A stretch of DNA of 64,000 nucleotides, from positions 27,594-91,593 of the forward strand of contig CAJQRF010000003.1 in NCBI GenBank assembly GCA_905612235.1, in the 5' to 3' direction. Numbering within the stretch: position 1 is the first letter of the stretch; the number at the start of each line of letters is the position of its first letter. Under the pieces are notes generated by a model. It was not told the DNA's origin. It ran no database searches and saw only the letters and a list, made by a program, of their open reading frames with translations. Positions 10,140-20,020 of this stretch are shown here, one piece after another. Origin of the DNA: an uncultured Pelagibacteraceae bacterium (lineage in GTDB: Bacteria > Pseudomonadota > Alphaproteobacteria > Pelagibacterales > Pelagibacteraceae). The translations under genes were made by a program, and so were the position numbers.

Positions 10140-12809
10140 TTATAACATATTTCTCAAAACATACTGAAGAATGCCACCATTTTTATAATACTCAACTTCA
10201 TTTGTGGTATCAATTCTGCATAATAATTTAATTTTTTTAATTGTTGTATCTACATATTTAATTTCACAATCAATATCTTCCCTAGGACCTATTCCTTTTT
10301 CAATATCTATAATTGTAAATAATTCTGAACCTATAATATTTAGGTTTTTTCTATTAAATCCTTTTTTAAATTGCAAAGGAAGTATCCCCATACCAATCAA
10401 GTTTGAGCGATGTATTCTTTCAAAACTCTCAGCTATAACTGCTTTAATACCTAATAATTTTGTTCCTTTTGCTGCCCAATCTCTAGATGATCCGGTTCCA
10501 TATTCTTTGCCAGCAACAACTATCAGGTCATTTCCCCTTTTTTTATATTCAGTAGCTGCATCATATACACTAACAACTTTTCCTTCTGGATATATTTTGG
10601 TAAATCCGCCTTCAGTTTTTGAAGCTATTTCATTTCTTATTCTAATATTTCCAAATGTTCCTCTCATCATTACTTCGTGATTACCTCTTCTAGATCCATA
10701 AGAATTAAAATCTTTCTCTTGCACTTGATGTTTCATAAAATAGTCACCTGTTGGACTATCTTTTGTAATTGTGCCTGCAGGTGAAATATGATCAGTAGTA
10801 ACTGTATCTCCCAAAATTAATAAAGGTCTAGCATTTGAAATTTTTTTAAATCCCTCAGGTTGTTCTGACATGTTTTCAAAAAATGGGGGTTTTTTCACAT
10901 ATGTAGATGTTTCATCCCAATTATAAATGCTACCCTCAGAAGTCTTAATGTCTTTCCAGGGCGCGGGTCCTTCAGATATGTTTGAATATCGTTTATTAAA
11001 CATATCTGCATTTATTGAGGTTAAAATTAAATCCTGGATTTCTTTATTGCTAGGCCAAATATCTTTTAAAAAAACTGACTTTCCATTTTTATCTTTTCCT
11101 AAAGGTTCTTTATATAAATCAAATTTCATTGATCCAGCTAAAGCATAAGCGACTACTAGAGGTGGGGACGCTAAGTAATTTGCTTTTACATCAGGATTTA
11201 TTCTCCCTTCGAAATTTCTATTGCCTGACAAAACTGAAACTGCATACAAGTTACCTTTTTTTATGGCTTCAGATATATTTTGATCAAGAGGACCTGAATT
11301 TCCAATACAAGTTGTGCAACCGTACCCAACAAGATTAAAACCTAGCTCATCTAAATATTTATTTAAACCTGCTTTCTTTAAATAGTCTGTCACAACTTGA
11401 GATCCAGGTGCTAGTGAAGTTTTTACCCAAGGTTTAACTGTTAAACCTTTTTCTATTGCTTTTTTAGCAAGTAACCCTGCTCCAATTAAAACACTTGGAT
11501 TTGATGTATTGGTGCATGATGTAATAGCGGCAATCACAACATCTCCATCTTGCAATTCAAATTTTTTTCCTGAAACTGACTCTTTTTTGAAAGACTCTCT
11601 TTTAGTATTTTCTTTAAAGCTTTGTAAAAACAGTTTAGCTGATTCTGTTAACAAAACTTTATCCTGAGGTCGTTTTGGTCCAGCAATACTTGGCACTACA
11701 TTTGACATATCTAGCTCTAATGTGTCTGAAAAAATAATATCATTATCAGCCCACAAACCTTGCTCTTTTGAGTAATTTTCTACAAGAGAAATAGTTTTTT
11801 TATCCCTTCCTGAAAACTTTAAATATTTTAATGTTTCCTGATCTACTGGAAAAAAACCACAAGTAGCACCATACTCTGGTGCCATATTTGCGATAGTTGC
11901 TCGATCAGCTAATGAAAGATTTTTTAGTCCATCACCATAAAACTCTACAAACTTTCCTACTACACCTTTCGTTCTTAATAATTGAACAATTGTGAGAACC
12001 AAATCAGTTGCTGTTGTACCTTCAGAAAGTTTATTGCTAAGTTTGAATCCAATTACTTCGGGTATTAACATTGATATTGGCTGTCCTAACATTGCTGCTT
12101 CAGCTTCAATTCCGCCAACTCCCCAACCAAGTACTGAGAGGCCATTCACCATTGTAGTATGACTATCTGTTCCAACGAGTGTATCCGGGTATGCATACAC
12201 ATCACCATCACTATTGGATGACCAAACAACCTTTGATAAATATTCAAGATTAACTTGGTGACATATGCCAGTTCCAGGTGGAACCACTCTAAAATTATCA
12301 AATGCTTTCTGTCCCCATTTTAAAAAAGAATATCTCTCTCCATTTCTTGAAAATTCTTTTTCTACATTTTTTTTAAAAGAATCATTTGAGGCGTAATTAT
12401 CTACCATTACTGAGTGATCAATAACTAAATCTACACTAGATATTGGATTGATTTTGTTTGGGTCTTTATTTTTAGACTTTACTGCGTCCCGCATGGCCGC
12501 AAGATCAGCAACTGCTGGTATTCCTGTATAATCTTGCATCAATACTCTGGTCGGTCTATATGCAATTTCTGTATTAGATTTTTTATTTTTAAGCCAATTT
12601 TTTATAGCTAATATCTGTTCTTTTTTAACTATTTTGTTATCTTCAAATCTTAACAGATTTTCTAATAGTACTTTTAGTGACTTAGGTAATTTTGAAATTC
12701 CAGTTAAACCAGATTTCTCAGCTTCTTTAAGACTAAATATATTGTAAATACTATTATCTACTTTTAATTTTTTAAGAGTTTTAAAAGAATCTTTGCTATT
12801 TATTTTCAT
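10140..12809 (-). CDS. acnA: Aconitate hydratase AcnA/IRP type
   Basis: [76 protein letters not shown]; likely ATG at 12809. Confidence 0.95.
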   Translation of the reverse strand: MKINSKDSFKTLKKLKVDNSIYNIFSLKEAEKSGLTGISKLPKSLKVLLENLLRFEDNKIVKKEQILAIKNWLKNKKSNTEIAYRPTRVLMQDYTGIPAVADLAAMRDAVKSKNKDPNKINPISSVDLVIDHSVMVDNYASNDSFKKNVEKEFSRNGERYSFLKWGQKAFDNFRVVPPGTGICHQVNLEYLSKVVWSSNSDGDVYAYPDTLVGTDSHTTMVNGLSVLGWGVGGIEAEAAMLGQPISMLIPEVIGFKLSNKLSEGTTATDLVLTIVQLLRTKGVVGKFVEFYGDGLKNLSLADRATIANMAPEYGATCGFFPVDQETLKYLKFSGRDKKTISLVENYSKEQGLWADNDIIFSDTLELDMSNVVPSIAGPKRPQDKVLLTESAKLFLQSFKENTKRESFKKESVSGKKFELQDGDVVIAAITSCTNTSNPSVLIGAGLLAKKAIEKGLTVKPWVKTSLAPGSQVVTDYLKKAGLNKYLDELGFNLVGYGCTTCIGNSGPLDQNISEAIKKGNLYAVSVLSGNRNFEGRINPDVKANYLASPPLVVAYALAGSMKFDLYKEPLGKDKNGKSVFLKDIWPSNKEIQDLILTSINADMFNKRYSNISEGPAPWKDIKTSEGSIYNWDETSTYVKKPPFFENMSEQPEGFKKISNARPLLILGDTVTTDHISPAGTITKDSPTGDYFMKHQVQEKDFNSYGSRRGNHEVMMRGTFGNIRIRNEIASKTEGGFTKIYPEGKVVSVYDAATEYKKRGNDLIVVAGKEYGTGSSRDWAAKGTKLLGIKAVIAESFERIHRSNLIGMGILPLQFKKGFNRKNLNIIGSELFTIIDIEKGIGPREDIDCEIKYVDTTIKKIKLLCRIDTTNEVEYYKNGGILQYVLRNML

Positions 12810-13402
12810 ATTTTTAAATAAATAAGTATAACACAAACAATTAACGAAAGGGACATTGTGTAATTAAATATTTGAATAAATTTTTTATTTTCAGCAAATC
12901 GTCTAAGAAATTTTCCTAATAAGCACCAACTTGTTATACTTGTTACTGCACAAAAAAAAGAAACTATTATAACCACCAATGAATGAAAAATATAATTTTC
13001 TCCTAGTTCGACAAAAAGCGATATACTTGTAATTGCCGCAAATACACCTTTTGGATTTATAAATTGAAAAATAAATGTGTCAAAAAACTTAACGGGGTTT
13101 TTTATACTTTTTTTTTTAATTTGGTTTTGAAAAGAAATTTTATAAGCTAAATAAATTAAAAAGATTGATCCAATAACTTTTATAATAGTTTTTAGTATAG
13201 GGTAAGCATTAAATACTATATTTAATCCTCCAGCTGCTAAACTTATAAGAATAGTATAACCAAAAGTTACACCTAAAATTAAAGGTACAGATTTTTTTAT
13301 ACCAAAATTGAATCCTGAATAAGACCCTATTATATTATTAGGTCCAGGAGTGAATGCGGCAGCAATACTAAAAAAAATTAATGGAACCAGTTGTGGATAC
13401 AT
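12806..13402 (-). CDS. LysE family translocator
   Basis: FTPGPNNIIGSYSGFNFGIKKS...; five to six hydrophobic helices. Confidence 0.85.
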   Translation of the reverse strand: MYPQLVPLIFFSIAAAFTPGPNNIIGSYSGFNFGIKKSVPLILGVTFGYTILISLAAGGLNIVFNAYPILKTIIKVIGSIFLIYLAYKISFQNQIKKKSIKNPVKFFDTFIFQFINPKGVFAAITSISLFVELGENYIFHSLVVIIVSFFCAVTSITSWCLLGKFLRRFAENKKFIQIFNYTMSLSLIVCVILIYLKI

Positions 13403-13411
13403 TTCGATGGT

Positions 13412-13753
13412 TTAAGCTATTTCTAAACCATTTTCAACTTTTTGTGATGGTTGCACCAATGCAACTTTTCCGTCCTTTTCTATTGCTCCTAAAATAAGAA
13501 CTTCAGAAACTATTCCAGCAATATTTTTTTTTGGAAAATTACAAACTCCTATTACTTGCTTGCCTACTAAATTTTGTTCATTGTAATAATGGGTAATTTG
13601 TGCAGAAGATTTTTTAACACCTGTAGATTCTCCAAAATCAACCTCGACAACTAGCGAAGGTTTTCTTGCCTTTTCATTTTTTTTAACACTTAGCACTGTT
13701 CCAACTTTAATCTCTACTTTAGCATAATCCTCAAATGTTATTTCTTGTTTCAT
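13412..13753 (-). CDS. tRNA-binding (CsaA-like) domain protein
   Basis: ITFEDYAKVEIKVGTVLSVKKNEKARKPSLVVEVDFGE...SSAQIT..Y...LVGKQVIGVCNFP matches CsaA; likely start at MKQEITF. Confidence 0.9.
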   Translation of the reverse strand: MKQEITFEDYAKVEIKVGTVLSVKKNEKARKPSLVVEVDFGESTGVKKSSAQITHYYNEQNLVGKQVIGVCNFPKKNIAGIVSEVLILGAIEKDGKVALVQPSQKVENGLEIA

Positions 13754-13783
13754 AGGAATAATGTATAATATCTTTTTATTTGA

Positions 13784-14977
13784 ATGACCATGCAAAAAAA
13801 TATTATTAATGAAGTGTTTCCTGAAACTTTAAAGATTTTAGCTGAATTAATAAAATTCCAAACAGTTTCTGGAACTTCTAATATTGCATTGATAGAATAT
13901 TGTGAAAAAAAACTAGAAGCGTTGGGCGCTGAATCATTTAAAACTTTTGATGATAAAAAATTAAGAGTAAATCTATTTTCAACAATAAGTGGTAAGCGAA
14001 AATTAAATGGAGGTGGAATAATTTTGTCTGGTCACACAGATGTAGTTCCAGCCTCGGTGAAAGAGTGGTCTTCCGATCCTTTTGTTGCGAATGAAAGAGA
14101 TAATAAAGTGTTTGGCCGAGGCTCTTGTGATATGAAAGGATTTATTGCTTGCACTCTAGCTTTAGCTCCTTATTTCGCTTCAGAAAATTTAAAAAAACCA
14201 ATTCATTTATCATATACTTATGATGAAGAAACTGCATGTCAGGGTGCTCCTGTAATGTTAAAAGAACTAAAAAAGAGAAAAATTAATTGCTCAATATGTA
14301 TTGTTGGAGAACCAACTAACATGAAAGCGATACACGCGCATAAAGGATGCTATGAATATTCTACTCATTTTTTTGGTTTAGCTGGACACGGTTCTGCTCC
14401 TGATAAAGGTGTTAACGCTGTTGAATATGCGACTAGATTTATAAATAAACTTATGGAACTTAGAAACGAGCTCAAGAAAAGAAAACCAAAAAATTCTGTT
14501 TTTACGCCACCTTACACAACATTACAAATTGGAAGAATAAAGGGTGGAGTTGCAAGAAATGTAATTGCAGATCAGTGTACTGTTGATTGGGAATTAAGAC
14601 CAGTAGTCTATGAAGATGGTGTGTTTGTTAACCGAACTATGGACAAATATGTTAAAGATATTTTGTTACCTGACATGAGAAAAATTTTTCCTCAATCTAA
14701 TATTAGAAAAGAAATTATCGGTGAAATCGTTGGATTTGATAAAGAAGAAAAATCTGAAGCTGTTAATTTAATTTGTAATTTAACTGGAGATAATTCGAGA
14801 GATGTCGTTTCATTCGGTACGGAGGCTGGTTTGTTTCAAGAACTAGGTATTAGCACTGTAGTATGTGGTCCAGGCTCAATTGAGCAAGCCCACAAAATAG
14901 ACGAGTATGTAAGTTTTGATGAGTTAAAATTATGTTTAAAAATGTTAATTGATCTTAGAGAGCAAATAAAAAATTAA
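13784..14977 (+). CDS. argE: Acetylornithine deacetylase (M20 family)
   Basis: LSGHTDVVPA..W.SDPF, GRGSCDMKGFIA, EETACQGAP, GEPTNMKAIHAHKGC. Confidence 0.9.
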   Translation: MTMQKNIINEVFPETLKILAELIKFQTVSGTSNIALIEYCEKKLEALGAESFKTFDDKKLRVNLFSTISGKRKLNGGGIILSGHTDVVPASVKEWSSDPFVANERDNKVFGRGSCDMKGFIACTLALAPYFASENLKKPIHLSYTYDEETACQGAPVMLKELKKRKINCSICIVGEPTNMKAIHAHKGCYEYSTHFFGLAGHGSAPDKGVNAVEYATRFINKLMELRNELKKRKPKNSVFTPPYTTLQIGRIKGGVARNVIADQCTVDWELRPVVYEDGVFVNRTMDKYVKDILLPDMRKIFPQSNIRKEIIGEIVGFDKEEKSEAVNLICNLTGDNSRDVVSFGTEAGLFQELGISTVVCGPGSIEQAHKIDEYVSFDELKLCLKMLIDLREQIKN

Positions 14978-15013
14978 ATTTTACATTTACCAAATAATTA
15001 TTATAATAGCTTT

Positions 15014-15070
15014 ATGGTAGTTATATATATTGTTGTGGCCTTATGGGCCGTTGGCTTAATTGCAGAATAA
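15014..15070 (+). other. Possible 18-aa small membrane ORF (MVVIYIVVALWAVGLIAE)
   Basis: ATG..TAA small ORF with a continuous hydrophobic helix; no clear Shine-Dalgarno. Confidence 0.2.
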
Positions 15071-15071
15071 T

Positions 15072-15195
15072 TTAATTTTGTAATTTAATTCCTCTTAATT
15101 CTGGCAATCTTACAAAAGTAGATGTGCCTGCAAATTTAGGATCTTTAGTTCCACTCGCTGGTTGAATAAGATTTTTTGTTTTTTTCTTTTTTCAT
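15072..15195 (-). pseudogene. Relic of the N-terminus of an agmatinase/guanidinobutyrase-like ureohydrolase
   Basis: Minus-strand reading: NLIQPASGTKDPKFAGTSTFVRLPELRGIKLQN then TAA; no in-frame ATG. Resembles the ureohydrolase N-terminal pattern QP.sG...P.faGi.T..RLP. Confidence 0.5.
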
Positions 15196-15252
15196 TTATA
15201 AATAAAACTTATCACATTCTAACAATTTCGAATATCTTGTATATTAATATTT

Positions 15253-15975
15253 ATGAACTTATTTAGACTTATTTTCCTTTTTTTTATTTTCATCTCTCCA
15301 TTAAAAGCTGATGCAATTTATGATTTAATTAGAATTCCTAATCTGGAAATTTATGAAATAAATACTGAAAACAAACTTAAATATTTTTATGCATTAAGTT
15401 CTTTTCGATTAAGTGTTCAAAAGAATATAGTATGTTTAAAATCAGATAAGAAAATATTAGATGAAAAATATAAATTAATTTATAAAAATCTTAATAAATA
15501 CTCTTATAATTTTTTAAAAAAAATTAACCTTAAATACATAGTAATGTGTGAAAATTTATCTATTTCAGAAATTAATACCGCAGGTATTCCTGATCATATT
15601 ATGAAAACTTTAATATTAGATATTAAATTTGATAAAAAATATTTTGAAAGAGTGATACATCATGAGGTGTTTCATATTATAAATGACAGTCATAAAGAAA
15701 TTTTTAATCATAATGAGTGGATAAAACTAAACAACAAAAACTTTAAATACGCTGAATGCTCTACTTGTGCTGAAAAATTGGGATTAGATACATATAAAAA
15801 AACAAATGGTTTTTTTACAGAATATTCTCAATCGACAGCTTCAGAAGATATGGCAGAAGTGTTTTCTCACTTGATGATCAAAGGAATTAAAGCAACCAAT
15901 GACCCTGTTCTTAAAAAAAAAGAAGATTTTATAAAAACAAATTTATTAAAAATAGATAATTCTTTTAAATTTTGA
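15253..15975 (+). CDS. Secreted putative zinc metallopeptidase (HExxH)
   Basis: Signal peptide and FERVIHHEVFHIINDSH motif. Confidence 0.55.
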   Translation: MNLFRLIFLFFIFISPLKADAIYDLIRIPNLEIYEINTENKLKYFYALSSFRLSVQKNIVCLKSDKKILDEKYKLIYKNLNKYSYNFLKKINLKYIVMCENLSISEINTAGIPDHIMKTLILDIKFDKKYFERVIHHEVFHIINDSHKEIFNHNEWIKLNNKNFKYAECSTCAEKLGLDTYKKTNGFFTEYSQSTASEDMAEVFSHLMIKGIKATNDPVLKKKEDFIKTNLLKIDNSFKF

Positions 15976-15978
15976 TTT

Positions 15979-16623
15979 ATGATAAAAAAAATAAAAGCAT
16001 CAAAATCAGAAAAAATTATATTTGTTTTTTTGATTATTTTAACAACATTTACTTTAATTTTTTTTGTCACTATTAAGAATAAGTGTTTATTTGTTAAAAA
16101 TTATAATCCGGAAAATATACAATTTGAAAAACCTCGAAATATTGCAATTCTTAATGCAACATGTGGAAATATAATTATAGAACTTTATCCAAATATTTCT
16201 CCTAATGCAGTAAAGAGATTTAAAACTTTAATAAAATCTGGTGCATATAATAATATTGCTTTTCATAGAGTTATTGAAAATAGATTAATTCAAGCTGGAG
16301 ATCTAGAGTTTGGAAAAAAAAATAGTTTAGACTATGGAAAAATAGGAACGGGAAATTCAGGATTGGGAACTATTAAATCTGAACTGAATGGAGATTTTAA
16401 GTATACAAAAGGAAGTGTTGGTTTGGCTAAAACATTTAAAAACGATACAGAAGATAGTCAATTTTTTATTATATTAAATGATGAGCCTTTGTATGAAGGT
16501 GAATATACTCCAGTTGGAAAAGTAATATATGGTTTAAATGTATTAAAGAAAATAAAGTTTTTAAAAAATTCAGAATACGTATTAAGACCTGATTTTATTA
16601 ATTCTCTTTCAATGTACAAATAA
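15979..16623 (+). CDS. Membrane-anchored cyclophilin-type peptidyl-prolyl cis-trans isomerase
   Basis: IIIELYPNISPNAVKRFKTLIKSGAYNNIAFHRVI...GSVGLAKT....SQFFIILND. Confidence 0.9.
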   Translation: MIKKIKASKSEKIIFVFLIILTTFTLIFFVTIKNKCLFVKNYNPENIQFEKPRNIAILNATCGNIIIELYPNISPNAVKRFKTLIKSGAYNNIAFHRVIENRLIQAGDLEFGKKNSLDYGKIGTGNSGLGTIKSELNGDFKYTKGSVGLAKTFKNDTEDSQFFIILNDEPLYEGEYTPVGKVIYGLNVLKKIKFLKNSEYVLRPDFINSLSMYK

Positions 16624-17478
16624 TTATCTATTTATTCCTCTTAATCTTTCGGATCTTCTTCTTAACAATTCTGCAGTTAATAGGATTAAAGTTGACATTA
16701 TTATTAAACATGTTGCTACAGCCATTATTGTTGGGCTTAACTGCTCTCTTAATCCAACCCACATCTGAATAGGTATGGTTGTGTTGTCAAGTCCTGCTAA
16801 AAATAACACAACTACAACTTCATCAAATGAAGTTACGAAAGCAAATAGCGCACCCGAAATAACACCTGGTAAAATTAATGGTAATGTTATTTTCATAAAA
16901 GTATTCACTGGATTACTTCCTAAACTTGCGGCTGCTCTAGTAACACTGTGATCAAATCCAGATAATGTTGCTGTGACTGTAATTACAACAAAAGGTGTTC
17001 CTAAAATAATGTGTGCTAAAATAATACCTGTATGTGTTGCTGATAATCCTACTTTTGCCATGAAAAAAAATATTGCTGTTCCTGAAATAATTAACGGAAC
17101 AATCATTGGCGATATCAGTAAAGCCATGACTGCAGCTTTATATGGCATATGTCTGCTACTTAAACCTAATGCAGCAACTGTTCCAAGTATAGTTGACCCA
17201 ATTGTTGCAAAGAATGCAATAATGATACTATTTTTAGCTGCTAGTCCCCAGGGGTTTTTAGTTCCCCAAATCATATCCTGATACCATCTTAATGAAAAGG
17301 CTTCTGGATCTAATGCTATCATTTTTGCTGAAAAGTGAATGTATTGTTCAGCATTAAAAGAAAGTGGTAAAATTACAAACAATGGTGCTATTAAAAAGAA
17401 AAACACCAAACCACAAATAGTTAAATAAGTGTAATGCCATATTTTATAATGTAAAGGTGTATAGTTTGGTAATGACAT
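16624..17478 (-). CDS. potC: Spermidine/putrescine-type ABC transporter permease PotC
   Basis: AAASLGSNPVNTFMKITLPLILPGVISGALFAFVTSFDEVVV, typical PotC EAA loop. Confidence 0.9.
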   Translation of the reverse strand: MSLPNYTPLHYKIWHYTYLTICGLVFFFLIAPLFVILPLSFNAEQYIHFSAKMIALDPEAFSLRWYQDMIWGTKNPWGLAAKNSIIIAFFATIGSTILGTVAALGLSSRHMPYKAAVMALLISPMIVPLIISGTAIFFFMAKVGLSATHTGIILAHIILGTPFVVITVTATLSGFDHSVTRAAASLGSNPVNTFMKITLPLILPGVISGALFAFVTSFDEVVVVLFLAGLDNTTIPIQMWVGLREQLSPTIMAVATCLIIMSTLILLTAELLRRRSERLRGINR

Positions 17479-17481
17479 AAT

Positions 17482-18729
17482 TTATCCTAATTTAATATTA
17501 TCTATTCCTACTAGTTTATTATAAATCCAGTAAACAGTTAAAACACCGATTAACAACATCGCACCAAGTGCTGATGCAAAAGCCCAATCTAAAGAGCTCT
17601 TCATATGATAAGCAATTGTATTACTTATTAAGGTACCGCTAGCGCCTCCTACTAAAGCTGGTGTAATGTAATAACCAATCGATAGAATAAAAACCAACAA
17701 ACATCCAGCACCAATACCTGGTACAGTTAGTGGGAAGTAAACTTTGTAAAATGCTACTAGAGGTGTGCCTCCCAATGATTTTCCTGCTCTCATTAAACTT
17801 GGCGATATAGTTTTCATCACACTATAAATTGGTAACACCATAAAAGGTAATAAGATTTGTGTCATTGCAACAAAAGTTCCAATAACATTATACATTAACT
17901 CTGGCCTGTTATCATCAGATGCAATTCCAAGCATCACAATTAAATCATTAATTGGTCCTTGTTGTTGAAGCAAAACCATCCAACTTGAAGTTCTTACAAG
18001 TAATGAAGTCCAGAAAGGTAACAGCACACAAATCATTAATAAATTACTGTACTTCATGGGTAAAGTGGCTAATAAATGTGCAATTGGATAAGCAAGTACA
18101 AAACAAAATATAGTCACCCACAAAGCTACATTGAGCGTCCTCATCCATAAAATTTTATGAATTCTCCTATCTTCTGGGACTTGAACTATTTCTCCCTCTG
18201 GATCATATTTTAGATCAACTCCTTTTAAATATTTTGCAAAAGTCCATTTTGGGGCTGCTCTTTTTAGAGCACCCATATACGCCATTTGTCCCCATTTTTT
18301 ATGAACTTCAATAAATTGTTCTTTATAATTTCCTTCTTCAAACTTATTAATTTTTCTAACTGTTTTTTTAATTAAGCTACTAAAACCAGATTTCTCATAA
18401 TTTAATCTTGCTATAATTTTTCCATAAGTTTTAGTCTCTTTTAAATATGATAAATCTTCATATAGCGCTGCATAGACTGGCTCTCCAGGTAATTCCTTAG
18501 CATCCCAATTTTCCATTGTTTTAAAAGTTTTTGGAAGCATTCCTGTAATCTTTCGATCATCAATGCTTCTAAATAACATTTCACCAATTGGAAAAACATA
18601 AATGATTAAAATAAAGAAAAATAATGGAGCAACAAGAAGTAGTGCTTTTATCTTATTTCTTCTTTCAGCTTTTCTTAAGCTGACCTCTAGAGGTAATCCG
18701 TCTGAAGATAATATTTTTTCTGTACTCAT
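17482..18729 (-). CDS. potB: Spermidine/putrescine-type ABC transporter permease PotB with long insert after TM1
   Basis: LPFWTSLLVRTSSWMVLLQQQGPIN...AGKSLGGTPLVAFYKVYFPLTVPGIGAG. Confidence 0.9.
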   Translation of the reverse strand: MSTEKILSSDGLPLEVSLRKAERRNKIKALLLVAPLFFFILIIYVFPIGEMLFRSIDDRKITGMLPKTFKTMENWDAKELPGEPVYAALYEDLSYLKETKTYGKIIARLNYEKSGFSSLIKKTVRKINKFEEGNYKEQFIEVHKKWGQMAYMGALKRAAPKWTFAKYLKGVDLKYDPEGEIVQVPEDRRIHKILWMRTLNVALWVTIFCFVLAYPIAHLLATLPMKYSNLLMICVLLPFWTSLLVRTSSWMVLLQQQGPINDLIVMLGIASDDNRPELMYNVIGTFVAMTQILLPFMVLPIYSVMKTISPSLMRAGKSLGGTPLVAFYKVYFPLTVPGIGAGCLLVFILSIGYYITPALVGGASGTLISNTIAYHMKSSLDWAFASALGAMLLIGVLTVYWIYNKLVGIDNIKLG

Positions 18730-18736
18730 AATAAAA

Positions 18737-18763
18737 AAGGGCGGTTATAAAATAACCGCCCTT
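18737..18763 (-). terminator. Intrinsic-terminator hairpin between potD and potB
   Basis: AAGGGCGGTTAT-AAA-ATAACCGCCCTT, 12-bp perfect stem; on the minus strand followed by a T tract just before the potB start. Confidence 0.85.
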
Positions 18764-18797
18764 ATAATATAATAAAAACTTGTTCTATAAAACTAAA

Positions 18798-19922
18798 TTA
18801 TAAACCAGCTTTCATAGCTTCCCATTTTTCTTTGATTTCATCTTGGTTATCAGCCCAGAAATTAGGGTTCATAAGCATATATTTTTTAGTGTTAGCGGGT
18901 GCTGTTGGCATATGTGGTACCATGTTAGTTTTACCGTCTTTAAACCAAGGTTCTCCAGCTAGCATAACAGCGATTGAAGATTTTCTCCAAGGAGCGTAAG
19001 CAATATACTTAGCGCTTCCTGCTAGACCTTCAGTACTTGTCATTTCTCTAAGAACTTTCATAGTACTACCGTCAGCATCTCCTGGCCCACCTTTAACCAT
19101 AGCGAAATACTCATAGTCAAGAATTTGTCCATCCCATACTTGTACAATTGGAGTTCCTTCCATTTGCGCATTAAAGAATCTTCCATTCCAACCAGTAGCC
19201 ATTACAACTTCACCATTAGCTAATAGTTCTGGTGGCTGAGCTCCAGCATTCCAGAATACACATCCGCCATTTGGATCAGTACAAAGTTTTTTAATAGCAG
19301 CAATAGCTTTGTCTACTCCACCTTCTTTTTCAAGAGCAGCCCAAACTTTACCATTACCTTTACCTGGATTAACTTTTAATGCACCAACTGTAGCAAGTTC
19401 TATACTAGACATTGCGCCTTTATAGATTGCTCTTTTACCAGGAAACTTTTTAGTATTAAAAAAGTCTTTGGCAGTTTTAGGTTTTTTCTTCCCTATAGTT
19501 TCATTGTTGTAAGCATAGTTCCAAGCGTAAAGAATGTTTCCTACAGCACATTTGCTTGGCATGCTAGTAAAGAAGTCTTCACTTGCTGGTGTACCATCTG
19601 GTGCAGGTGCGAAGTCTTTGTCAAAATCAAATTCAACAAATATACCTTCATCACATCCAATGATAGTATCTTTCGCATATACGTCAATAATATCCCACGT
19701 AATTGCGCCAGCTTCTACTTGAGCTTTAATTTCAGATAATCCACCTGTGTAGTCTACCCAATTAACAGGTATACCTAATTTTTTAGCAGTAGGATCACCA
19801 TAACCTAATTTTTGACTTTCAGTGTAAGCTCCACCCCAAGACGCAACAGTAACTGCGAATGCTGAAGTAGTTATAGAAAGTGCAAAAGATAGGACAAGTA
19901 ATATTTTACTTATTTTTTTCAT
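18798..19922 (-). CDS. potD: Polyamine-type ABC transporter substrate-binding protein
   Basis: Signal peptide; SWGGAYTESQKLGYGDPTAKKLGI..., PotD-like, between potA and potB. Confidence 0.9.
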   Translation of the reverse strand: MKKISKILLVLSFALSITTSAFAVTVASWGGAYTESQKLGYGDPTAKKLGIPVNWVDYTGGLSEIKAQVEAGAITWDIIDVYAKDTIIGCDEGIFVEFDFDKDFAPAPDGTPASEDFFTSMPSKCAVGNILYAWNYAYNNETIGKKKPKTAKDFFNTKKFPGKRAIYKGAMSSIELATVGALKVNPGKGNGKVWAALEKEGGVDKAIAAIKKLCTDPNGGCVFWNAGAQPPELLANGEVVMATGWNGRFFNAQMEGTPIVQVWDGQILDYEYFAMVKGGPGDADGSTMKVLREMTSTEGLAGSAKYIAYAPWRKSSIAVMLAGEPWFKDGKTNMVPHMPTAPANTKKYMLMNPNFWADNQDEIKEKWEAMKAGL

Positions 19923-20020
19923 GTTCCCTCCGTTTAAACGTTTTTAAAAAAGCAATTACAACAATATAGCCGAAAAGAGTCAATCGCTTTAAAAGCTTGA
20001 TATTGTTAATTTTAATGGGA

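Noticed and set aside
10204-10680. 158-aa plus-strand ORF
   Set aside because: Antisense to acnA, low-complexity composition, no recognisable motif; shadow ORF.
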